Shown here piece by piece: positions 1 to 8,503 of a stretch of DNA of 22,500 nucleotides. The notes below the pieces were generated by a model. The model did no database searches. It worked only from the letters and a program-made list of their open reading frames with translations, and had not been told where the DNA came from. Numbering within the stretch: the first letter of the stretch is position 1; each line of letters begins with the position of its first letter. Source of the DNA: Sphaeroforma sirkka (lineage: Eukaryota > Opisthokonta > Ichthyosporea > Ichthyophonida); contig LUCW03001977.1 of the NCBI GenBank assembly GCA_001586965.3, positions 1-22,500 on the forward strand, given 5' to 3'. The translations under genes were made by a program, and so were the position numbers.

Positions 1-464
1 TTGATGGCTCCAATAGCCTGAGTATTTGGTATGACTCATCTACTTGGACCTATTTGAGACATTAGTAGATGTAGGATATTATAAACTAAATTTTATAATC
101 TCCGAACTACTACTTATAGATTTTGGTCCTCCCGCCAATCTCCAAAATCCAATAAGTCTTTTCTTTTTTTTAACTTTTCTTCAGATGGAACTTTATTTAT
201 ATCAGCTAATGTATTAACGTGACTTACGTTATTATGTCTATTTACAAATTAGGCAAGTGGTCATGAACACTTAGTACTTCTAGTGAAAATTATTCAATAA
301 AGAACAGCTAGAGGTACGCCCTGTGTGATCGAGGATATTTAGGCTCTTAACAAGAGGCAGTCCCGATCATTCTTACACAAGCTACCACTGCTAAATCCTA
401 ACTGACTAAATTGTATTTTAGTTTAATATAGTTTGAAACCTAGTAATTTCCATCGAAGTTTACA
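1..464 (+). repeat. 5' LTR, truncated at the left by the window edge
   Basis: This stretch matches 7062-7525 with three differences and no net length change. By comparison with the 3' copy it lacks its first ~130 bases. It ends in ...TTTACA, giving the usual CA end. A TATAAA at 80-85 and an AATAAA at 296-301 are plausible promoter and polyadenylation signals, which would place the R region between them. That last point is inference. Confidence 0.93.
80..85 (+). promoter_or_regulatory. possible TATA box in the 5' LTR
   Basis: TATAAA occurs about 210 bases before an AATAAA in the same LTR. This order is the one expected for U3 promoter and R-region polyadenylation signals. The copy in the 3' LTR is at 7141-7146. 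No transcription start can be seen from sequence alone. Confidence 0.35.
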
Positions 465-544
465 TATTTTTTCAGTTAAATAGTAGTTACAGTAGTGTAC
501 TGCTTCTAGACTGTCTGACATCGATTTACTATCCAGCAAATACT
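465..544 (+). other. leader between 5' LTR and gag
   Basis: This is the short untranslated leader between the LTR end and the first ATG of gag at 545. A Ty3/gypsy element normally carries a primer-binding site here, starting with TGG and complementary to a tRNA 3' end. I see no such stretch within the first 25 bases. The primer may be an internal tRNA region or another mechanism may be used. Confidence 0.5.
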
Positions 545-1187
545 ATGGCTAAGGGTACTTCTAAAGGCAAGGGAGCCGCTAGCTCTAAGCCTGCTAAGCC
601 TGCCGAGGTTCCTGAGATCCCTGTGGAAACACCTAGCCTGTCTGGAGTTGAGCCTGCCGAGGATACTGTTGGGGAAGCAAATTCTGAGGTTGGTACAGAG
701 GATTATTCTGAGGATGACTCGTCGGATCCTAAAGCCTTGGAAGAAGAGGTATCTACTACCGCGGAAAGGCTCGCCAGCGTCCGTGTATCACCTAGGAGTG
801 AAGCTCAGGACCCCAGCTTGCCCCTGACCACGTGCCGTCAAATATTGGGGATAAACGTCGAAAGGCTGGAAAATTCGTGGATACGAATGTCGGGGCATTA
901 TAACTCCACATCTAAAGGACACTCCAGCACAAATCCGGCGTGAAAAGGAAGTATTGGACCTGTCCGAAAATTTCGGTTTCGCCATCGATGGAGAAGCCAT
1001 TCCATTCAGCTCAAATCTTGGGGCCGAAGCTGAGGACGCCATAACTCGACAACGAGTGGTTGGATCCTCTCAATCTGGACGCCAATTGAACCGCACTGAA
1101 GCGCTCTTGAAGGAGCTAGCGGCAGCAGCAGTTGTGGACCCCTCTATCGTGTCCCACTTGGCTGATATTCTTCCTATACCGAAGAAG

Positions 1188-1196
1188 AAAAAAAAA
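1188..1196 (-). terminator. T9 run after the tRNA-like sequence
   Basis: Nine consecutive T on the minus strand directly follow the 3' end of the tRNA-like sequence. This is what a Pol III terminator looks like. On the + strand the same bases are a lysine-rich AAA run in gag, so the run could also be coincidental. Confidence 0.4.
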
Positions 1197-1262
1197 TCGG
1201 GCCGGGTTTCGAACCCGAGACCTACTGGTTTACCAGCCAGTATGTTTACCACTAAGCCAATT
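1194..1262 (-). tRNA. tRNA-Thr-like sequence inside gag (degenerate)
   Basis: Read on the minus strand this contains an A box TGGCTTAGTGG (1249-1259) and a perfect B box GGTTCGAAACC (1205-1215). The T-arm folds with a normal 7-base loop. An anticodon-arm-like stem ACTGG/CCAGT surrounds a loop carrying CTGGTAA, which suggests tRNA-Thr with anticodon GGT. A run of nine T (1188-1196) follows directly, as a Pol III terminator would. It is not a clean tRNA: the 3' acceptor strand has no matching 5' strand, the D-stem pairs poorly and the anticodon loop comes out one base too long. It is most likely a tRNA-derived relic that became part of gag, or a tRNA-derived insertion. Confidence 0.6.
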
Positions 1263-2379
1263 ACCACTGGCGAGAGAGATAATATTTCAAAATTTAATCT
1301 CTATAGCTCTGATGCTACCATCGACCATCCTCTTGACAAACCTAACCCTGTCAGAGGATATGATCGTATGGAACTCGATGAGGCTTACCATCCTCGTAAT
1401 ATCGACCCTCATTTGCCAACTAACCCTGGTAATCACGATTTTGGCAATCGCTACACCAGTACCTCGTTAGAGAGTTCCCGCTCTAATCCTGAGGATGAGG
1501 AAGTGAGAACCAGACATACTCGTCTCAGGCTATTGCGCTCTGGTATGCAAGTCCTTGAGGACCGTCTATTGAATGACTCTGACCTTGACGATAGGAAAGC
1601 GGATAACATTCGCTATCTAATCGATAACAAGAGAAAGGAAATAGACACCATCTTGGCACTAGCAGCCCGTAGCACTGAGCATGAGCCTCGTGAACACTTA
1701 GAACCAAGCTTTATAAAGCAGCTAGGTAACGCGCAGGCTGAGGTCGATTTCTCTACTAATGAGAGTACAGTGGAGACACTGAAGGCCTTCGACCAACTTA
1801 AGGAGTCTGCCAGCCTTAGGGATAAGCAGATGATGAATGCCTTTATTCATTTCTGTGAGCCAGGTGAATGGCGAACTATCTTGAAAGCTCATGAGCCCAA
1901 CTGGGAAAGCCCTACCCTGGCACCAGTTGCGTGATAATATACTTAACACCTTTTTTTGAAGATGCACGTGACCGTGAACTTCTAGAGTCTCGCAAGTTCT
2001 TTGCGAACGATACCACTATTCGAGGTGCTCTAGCTCATATGACACATATGAATACTCGGATGGGTGGTCGTACCTATACTGGCGAATATTTATTAATTTG
2101 TCAGATGATGGAGACTCTGGGAGCTAACCTCTTTAAGAAAGTCAATGATGACATCATCGCCTATGGTGATTTGCGATCTATGCCTTGGTCTGTCTTTGAG
2201 AAGATAGTACACATGCATACCAATTCCTCTACTAGAGTACTTATTACCACGAGCTACACCCATCCCACTAAGCGAAACGCAGTAGAGACTAACACTGCGC
2301 GTAGTACTAAGAAACCTCGCACTACTACTGGAGGGGTACTGGCTCTACTTCTACCGAACCGAAAGGTGATAAGAAGGTG

Positions 2380-2580
2380 AGAGCGCCTTGCAAGAAGTGT
2401 GGTTACAACCTCACAAAACGTAATGGCAAGTGGAATGGTAGACACGACCCTGTTAAGTGTGCACCAGGCAAGCCAGATTTTGGACACTATATGAAAGAGT
2501 GTGCTACTTGCAAGGGAGGGTACTAACGGTTGGCACAAAGAGGATTGCAAGGACTTACCAGACGTCCAAGTTAAGCACTG
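2380..2580 (+). pseudogene. Cys/His-rich (nucleocapsid-like) segment of the retrotransposon
   Basis: A short basic stretch has paired cysteines and histidines: CKKCG, then HDPVKC about 16 residues on, then a further CATCKGG and a later HKEDC. These resemble zinc-binding knuckles that pack nucleic acid in Gag. The spacing is not the classic CX2CX4HX4C, so this is a zinc-binding-like call and not a firm zinc knuckle. It sits between gag and protease, as expected. Confidence 0.55.
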
Positions 2581-2639
2581 ACAGTACCATATGTGCGCAC
2601 TAGAGCAAGATTATGAGAAAATGTTCAATAAAATCTATA

Positions 2640-3000
2640 CCAAAGGAGATGAACGTATCTTTCAAACAGTTTTCGTAAATGGAGAAAAAAGTTATGGCAC
2701 TATTTGATCAGGGGCTGAAGTCTCTGCTATCTCATGCCGAGTAGCCTACGCTACAGATATGGCTGTCCATAACGAAACAACTGATTTAATCTTGGGAAAT
2801 GGCAAAGTTACTACTTGCGAACAAGCCATTGACTATGCACACATAATGCTGTCAGATAGAAGAGAAGTGAAGACTCACCTAATCGTTACTGACATGTCTC
2901 AGAAATACGATTTAATTATAGGTATGACTGATCTTCTCAGTTTAGGTATAACACTCACTGGTCTGCCTAATGGGCTGGACCCGAATAAAAGATCAGTCAG
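2640..3000 (+). pseudogene. retropepsin-like aspartic protease region (broken)
   Basis: Residues around an SGAEVSAIS-like stretch near 2705-2735 fit the flank of a retroviral protease active site. The downstream YDLIIGMTDLLSLGITL (about 2908-2958) matches the hydrophobic hhGhDhL signature that closes the retropepsin fold. The position just upstream of reverse transcriptase fits a Ty3/gypsy pol. Confidence 0.7.
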
Positions 3001-3189
3001 ATGATAATATGTTAAAGATACCTAAACCTCCGGAAGGTGAAGCAAAGGATATGATTCCGCACTTCACCGATATAATTATGGACTTAATTATACAAAACAG
3101 GAAGATTGCAATAACTGACTGGTGTATGTTTAAGTTCTCTAATGGGTACGTTAGACTTGACTTAACAAACGTCGACTTCTCTAAGTTAA

Positions 3190-4010
3190 AGTGTCCTTCA
3201 CATAACTACGTGAGTTGGAGACACAAAGACGTTGTCAAAACCCAAATCGAAGATTGGTTAAAACAGGGTCTAATTGAAATCAATTATGATGCAACCCCAG
3301 TTAACTTAGCTCTCTTAGCGGTCGATCAATATAAATCTGATGGAACGTTTAGTAAAACAAGAGTAGTACTAGACCTGTCGCCAATCAACAAACTAATTCC
3401 GCAACATAGTTTTCCCTTACCTAAGATAAGCGAGATACTACGCAAAATGGAGGTGCGACTATCTTTTCCAAGATAGACTTAAAAGCTGCATTCCATCAAC
3501 TACAGATATATGAGCCTCATAGGAAATACTTTTCCTTTACTTGGCAAGGTAAGAAGTACCAGTTTAAAGGTGCACCTGAAGGCTTACACATGTTACCTTC
3601 TTTCTTCCAACAAGTTATGATGGAACTATTTGCGGACCTGTCGTATAACGTATCAGTCTATTTAGATGATATAGTTATCTTTACAAAGACAGCACATGAA
3701 CATGCTAAACTCGTTAAAGAAGTCTTAAAGCGACTTAATCATGCTAAACTTAAGATTAACGAAGACAAGTGTTCTTTTGCTAAAGATACTATACACTTAC
3801 TTGGCTACAAAGTATCTGCAGCAGGGGTAGAAATTGATCCTGGCAAGAAACAATTTCTGTTGGATTTATCAACACCAATTACTGGAAGAGATGTGAACTC
3901 TGTGTGTGGGTTTGTTAACTTCTTCTCGGATTCGGTACCGCATCTTTCTCATTACTTAAAGCCTTTTCAGTCACCTACGGCTGCACAAAGGACCTTTGGG
4001 AAAGCTTTGG
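3190..4010 (+). pseudogene. reverse transcriptase domain of the retrotransposon (broken)
   Basis: This is an RNA-directed DNA polymerase domain. The fingers carry TRVVLDLSPINKLIP (about 3357-3401). The palm has KIDLKAAFHQL near 3471-3500, whose Asp is the first catalytic residue. The catalytic YLDD box is at 3659-3670, followed by FAKDTIHLLGYKVS (about 3776-3818) in the usual place. These match Ty3/gypsy reverse transcriptases. The domain is interrupted in this copy. Confidence 0.9.
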
Positions 4011-4089
4011 ACTAAAGAATGTGATGATGCATTTAAACTAGTCAAAAGTAAAGTAATGGACGCACCCATCATGCAGTACCCTGTGGATG

Positions 4090-4480
4090 GTGTCCCATTC
4101 AAGTAGCAACCGACGCTTCAGATCGAGCGGTAGGTGGAGTGCTTTACCAAACGATAAATGGTAAACCGCGCTACATACAATTCTTTAGCAAGAGTTATAA
4201 TAAGAGTCAACGGAATTACCCTACCGTTAAACAAGAGCTCCTTGCTATAGTTACTGCGCTAAGACAGTTTAAAGACTACCTTTATGGAAGTTACTTTACT
4301 GTCGCCTGTGATCAAAAGTCTTTAACATACTTAAAAGATATGAACCCTGATTCACAGTTGGTGAGCCGCTGGCATGACATTATTGCCAAGTTCACCTTTA
4401 ATATAACACACATTCCAGGAATACATAACCATCTTCCTGACTTGCTCTCTCGACTTGTGCCCGACTACCAGAAAACAGTC
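4090..4480 (+). pseudogene. RNase H domain of the retrotransposon
   Basis: This domain degrades the RNA strand of the RNA/DNA hybrid. The catalytic-start motif ATDASDRAVGGVLYQ is near 4105-4150. FFSKSYNKSQRNYPTVKQELLAI supplies the conserved acidic helix in two parts, SKSYNKSQRNYP and KQELLAIV. The stretch VACDQKSLTYL follows, and HIPGIHNHLPDLLSRL (about 4411-4455) closes the domain with the usual H..G..N..PD..SR pattern. Confidence 0.9.
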
Positions 4481-4529
4481 AAAGAGTTATTAGCAACCGA
4501 TTGGATGCTAAATAAGAAATGGTTTAACC

Positions 4530-4860
4530 TCGCTCAATCACGATGGGGTCCATTTACTGTTGATATGTTCGCCGCAGAACATAACAAACAGGTTTCTGAA
4601 TATAGGTCGTTGACTCATCCTAAAGGTGGTGCATTTCAGCTTGACTTATCAAAGCATAATGCGTGGGCTAACCCACCTTGTCAACTTATCGCACAGTTGT
4701 TAAATTATGTTAATTTTACTAATCTACCATTACGCTGTGTTGTCCCTTACGTAACTCCGACCCATGGATACGTGATTTGATTAATATGATTCAAGACGAA
4801 CCTATTTATGTCGACCGTGAAGCCGACACGTTCTTGTATCAGGGATCCTATTCTATTAAG
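4530..4860 (+). pseudogene. DNA adenine-methyltransferase-like domain between RNase H and integrase
   Basis: After RNase H a stretch reads WGPFTVDMFAAEHNKQVSEY, then AWANPPCQLIAQLL with an NPPC at 4670-4681, and then a hydrophobic VVPYVT-like strand. This pattern of a [VI]D[LM]FA motif, a [DN]PP[FYWC] motif and a following hhhP strand matches the Dam-like methyltransferase domain placed after RNase H in DIRS-type retrotransposons. NPPC has Cys at the position normally aromatic, so activity is doubtful. Its role in retroelements is not known to me. In a standard Ty3/gypsy element integrase follows RNase H directly or after a short tether. Confidence 0.65.
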
Positions 4861-5299
4861 AAGACGCCTTGGAAACACACCATTGTTTGTCGCATCGGTC
4901 CTGCAGGTACCACTAAGTGGAAACCCTCAACCGAATTCTTAGCTAAACTAGAGGAGTCTAAAGAGTTTGAACAAAAGCTCAAGACTCGTACAACACATGC
5001 ACCCAACAAGATCGCAGTCGAGGTAATGCCGATTGAAACGGCATTAGATCGTAAAAAAACATGGAACTAGCTAAGGCCATGGATCAAAGACTCAAAACTC
5101 TAAGAGAACCTGAAGCTCGCACTCAACTACTTAAAGCGCTGCTTAAAGAACAGCCAGGAGTTGCGAAACAACTGAAGAAGATACTTCAACAATCCAATGT
5201 TGTCAATTATGTATCTCAGGACTCTACCCCTCCTGATACTGAGGTTGCCCTTTCCAACAGGACTATGGTTCATCCAGCCAGCGTTACGCAGAATCTGAC

Positions 5300-6040
5300 T
5301 GACTTAGAGGAGCTCGAAAGTAGAGTTAAAATTATACATAATTTAACGCATCGAGCATATGAGCATACTTATAAAATGGCTATTCGTGCAGGGCTTGATC
5401 ACCCGGCGCTGAAAGAAACCATACGTGAAGTATACCGACGCTATACTGATTGTGAAAAGAACCAGATCAAGCGATACGGTTGGGCACCCCTAAAAAGTGT
5501 GACAGAAGACCAACCGATGCGCCGAGTCATAGTCGATTTGGTTAAACTCCCGCGATCCAAGCATACTGGCGATGTATACATCTGTCATTTCTTATGTGTG
5601 GCTTCGGGCTATAACTTGCTTTATGCAATACCGAACAAACGTCCACAAACAGTGGCAGAATTATGCTATCACGTCTTCAATGACTTCGGTTTCCCCGAGT
5701 ACTATGTTCTGATAACGGTAGTGAGTTTTGTACCGACGTAATGGAGGCACTTATACTCGTATCAGGCATGACCCATAGGCGTGGTGTTCCTTACAAACCT
5801 CAAACGCAGGGTGCAAATGAGACACGTCATAGAGAACTTAAGAAACTCTTGCGTACCGCACTAGACGACGTTGAGGATATGTGGCCTTATCATTTGAAAT
5901 GGGTTCAGACTCAAATGAATAACTGCATGAATCCTCAAACTGGGACACTCCCGTTTCACTATTTCTTTGGCCGCTATAGTGAATTACAAGCAACGTTTGA
6001 TAAAACTGCGCCCGAGAAACACGCTACCCCGTGGCTACAA
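5300..6040 (+). pseudogene. integrase core of the retrotransposon (broken)
   Basis: An H-rich zinc-binding N-terminus is visible (HNLTHRAYEH with a later RYTDCEKNQ). The catalytic core begins at RVIVDLVKLP, whose Asp is the first of the DDE triad. A later stretch, GVPYKPQTQGANETRHRELK (about 5783-5842), carries the catalytic Glu, in the usual Y.PQ..G..E.....LK pattern. It would insert the cDNA into the host chromosome. The core is interrupted in this copy. Confidence 0.85.
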
Positions 6041-6129
6041 AAAAGATCGAGCATATGCAGAACGTTGTTTACCCCTGTTTACTCGAGCACAAGAATCGCG
6101 TCCTACTTAAAGCGTATGACCGATGGAAT

Positions 6130-6560
6130 AACACTAAGAACATTGTTCAGTTCAAAGTCGGCGATTACGTTAACATTATAAATCGAAACGCCAACGTTAC
6201 CGAACTCTCTTCAAAGACGATAGGACCTTTTGTTATTTCCTACCATGATGAGAAGAGTGATACTTACGAAGTGAATAACATTGATGGTACTAGCGCAACC
6301 AATCTAGGCACTCACCGTATCCCTACCTCCGAACTCTCATTCGCTCGCTCATTTGATTCTGATGTACCAGTTATGGAGTCACAAGTCAAAGATATAATTG
6401 ACAAAACATCCGAAGACGGTTACACTTACTACAAGACCCGTTTCATGGATGGGACAGTAGCTTGGCTAACCTCCGATGCATTTCGTGAATCTCGCGACTT
6501 TCTTCGTATCTTTAATAAGAAATGGAATAAGCGTTTACATAAGAACACACGAGATAAACG
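6130..6560 (+). pseudogene. integrase C-terminus: GPY/F-type module and chromodomain-like tail
   Basis: FKVGDYVNIINRNANV followed by TIGPFVISYHDEKSDTYEV is the GPY/F module that follows the core in many Ty3/gypsy integrases. Downstream, SQVKDIIDKTSEDGYTYYKT, then RFMDGTVAWLTSDAF and FLRIFNKKW, fits a chromodomain: a start V.DI.D, a YYK.RF strand, a W and a closing helix. In chromoviruses this domain is thought to steer integration to marked chromatin. The chromodomain call is a pattern match by eye. Confidence 0.65.
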
Positions 6561-6804
6561 AAAAGGGTTTCCTCAGGTGACTACAAACCCTGACGGATCT
6601 GAAATTCCCTATTTGCCACCTACTTCCTACGTGACTAAACTTTCTGATCTGCTTACCAACAGTGCAGAAAAGTGTTCAAACTTACTTACTAATGAAGAAC
6701 AGCCTTTGGCTATTACCTTACCAAATAATAAACGTAAGGCGCCTACATCGGAAATGGTTACTGGACCAAATACTAAACGACATAGAGTACAACATGAGTC
6801 TTGA
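6560..6804 (+). pseudogene. basic C-terminal tail of pol
   Basis: A hydrophilic tail rich in Lys, Thr, Ser and Pro follows the chromodomain-like segment. No domain is recognisable. It ends in a basic stretch with NNKRKAPTS and NTKRHRV, which could serve as nuclear-localisation signals. That function is inference only. Confidence 0.4.
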
Positions 6805-6914
6805 ACTCGTACATATAGGCACATACTTACTCGATAAGTCATGACCGAAACCGTTTTTACTTTGGTTTTCGCTTTACCAACTAGATCGTATCTTAACGTA
6901 CGTTCGTAGTTCTA

Positions 6915-6931
6915 AAAGCTACTGGGGGCTA
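6915..6931 (+). other. probable polypurine-tract region before the 3' LTR
   Basis: The bases AAAAGCTACTGGGGGCTA lie directly before the proposed LTR start TGTAGAAATACGG. The GGGGG core is the best candidate for plus-strand priming. The tract is short and not purely purine, so the call is tentative. Confidence 0.4.
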
Positions 6932-7525
6932 TGTAGAAATACGGCCTCCGGTCAGTCTAAAATATCAAGATCAATTGAGATAATACATTGGTTTTTATTT
7001 GTATTTTAAATAATTAGTACAAGCTCTTTTTCCAATATTTCCAAAGTGTTCTAAATTCACTTTGATGGCTCCAATAGCCTGAGTATTTGGTATGACTCAT
7101 CTACTTGGACCTATTTGAGACATTAGTAGATGTAGGATATTATAAACTAAATTTTATAATCTCCGAACTACTACTTATAGATTTTGGTCCTCCCGCCAAT
7201 CTCCAAAATCCAATAAGTCTTTTTCTTTTTTTAACTTTTCTTCAGATGGAACTTTATTTATATCAGCTAATGTATTAACGTGACTTACGTTATTATGTCT
7301 ATTTACAAATTAGGCAAGTGGTCATGAACATTTAGTACTTCTAGTGAAAATTATTCAATAAAGAACAGCTAGAGGTACGCCCTGTGTGATCGAGGATATT
7401 TAGGCTCTTAACAAGAGGCAGTCCCGATCATTCTTACACAAGCTACCACTGCTAAATCCTAACTGACTAAATTGTATTTTAGTTTAATATAGTTTGAAAC
7501 CTAGTAATTTCCATCGAAGTTTACA
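6932..7525 (+). repeat. 3' LTR
   Basis: The segment runs from TGTAGAAATACGG to ...TTTACA, giving TG...CA ends and a length of 594 bases. From 7062 on it matches the 5' LTR in the window. The left boundary is inferred from the TG and the upstream G-run, because the matching part of the 5' LTR is outside the window. It carries TATAAA at 7141-7146 and AATAAA at 7357-7362, and points toward the downstream cyclase gene. Confidence 0.85.
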
Positions 7526-7552
7526 ACCTAGTAATTTCCATCGAAGTTTACA
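7499..7552 (+). repeat. 27-base tandem duplication of the LTR terminus
   Basis: The last 27 bases of the LTR (7499-7525) are repeated exactly at 7526-7552. The 5' LTR has one copy only. The second copy lies between the LTR end and unrelated flanking DNA. Confidence 0.95.
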
Positions 7553-8503
7553 GGCCCACCCCCATCTTCGCTCCTCGACCGAATTATGACGGATAACCTG
7601 GCCCTGTTCCGTATTTCGTACTCTGCACCAACCCATTCCACGGCACTACACGGCGCAGACACGATCCGTACCACAGAGGTGGGTACGCTACTTAGTAGGT
7701 CAGCAAGCGAATACATGGCACATTTGATGGTACATATCAGTGTTTTGTCAGCACCGGCCCGAATTGACTCAGCGTAAGTCCTCCATCGTCGACTCACTTG
7801 GCCCAAGATTCAAACGGGAATTTACTAATCACTTCTTCCCATCGACCTTTCCCGAACCACTACAACGGCTATGAGAGCCATACCATATGTTCATACATTA
7901 TAACATACATACATTGTAAATTATCGTTTTTTGAAATAAATATTATTATCCCTACGTAAACGTAAGACAGTTGGCGGTGCCGATATTTACATATTTACAT
8001 ATATCGCTATATTTTTTTAAAATGGTTTAAAAAATAAAAGGTTAAAAAAAACAAAAAATGTATGAATGAAAACAGACTTTTTATTTTAGACAGACCTGTT
8101 TTCTCTGGGGGAATGGGGAGGCTAAATGACAGAGGCTATGTATGACAGACCATATCTGATACATGACACATTTTTATTTTTTAGGTGACTCATTTTTATA
8201 TATAAAGAAAATACATATAAATACATATTTCCTTTTTATATGCAACCTAAATATATTTCAATGACGAGTGATATATGAATTTGATATATGCGTTTGATAT
8301 GTGCGTTGATACAAGCTGCAACGAGTAGCAAGGGTTTACACTATCACGGCGAATACGATATGCCATCTGTTCATTCAGACTGCCGGTGCATTGTCATTCC
8401 TTTACTTCAGCCGCTGAATAACACGGTAGTTGGTGTTTTGCTTGTAGCATAGCAGTATAATTATTAGCACTGTAAATGAAATACTGCCCCAGGTTATTCG
8501 ACA
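7553..8503. other. intergenic region between retrotransposon and cyclase gene
   Basis: I see no gene here. The first ~300 bases are relatively GC-rich with short open frames on both strands that show no recognisable protein. The stretch 7900-8280 is strongly AT-rich. A TATATAAAG near 8199-8207 could be a TATA box for the cyclase but lies about 300 bases before the start codon, so it is only a candidate. The 5' untranslated region and any further 5' exon must lie in this interval. Confidence 0.5.

Larger units (their letters stand above)
545..2370 (+). pseudogene. gag-like region of the retrotransposon (broken)
   Basis: This region would encode the structural capsid polyprotein. It begins at an ATG followed by a Lys/Ser/Ala-rich stretch and then an acidic stretch. 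A long hydrophilic, helix-rich segment follows. No strong capsid motif is recognisable by eye, so the gag call rests on position between the LTR leader and the Cys/His-rich and protease segments. It is interrupted. A tRNA-like sequence lies antisense within it at 1194-1262. Confidence 0.75.
1..7552 (+). mobile_element. Ty3/gypsy-type LTR retrotransposon, broken, left end cut by the window
   Basis: Long direct repeats at both ends flank gag- and pol-like coding in the order protease, reverse transcriptase, RNase H, integrase, which is the Ty3/gypsy (Metaviridae) order. A chromodomain-like tail after the integrase suggests the chromovirus branch. The full element would be about 7.65 kb, but its first ~130 bases lie outside the window. 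The LTRs differ at 3 of 464 comparable positions, so the copy is young. The coding region is nevertheless interrupted in about ten places, so this copy looks unable to make its own complete proteins. It lies about 1 kb upstream of the cyclase gene and on the same strand. The target-site duplication cannot be checked because the left flank is missing. Confidence 0.95.

Noticed and set aside
7528-7806. Open frames on both strands just after the 3' LTR
   Set aside because: The minus-strand frame runs into the LTR end duplication, neither frame resembles a protein and no splice or start context supports them.
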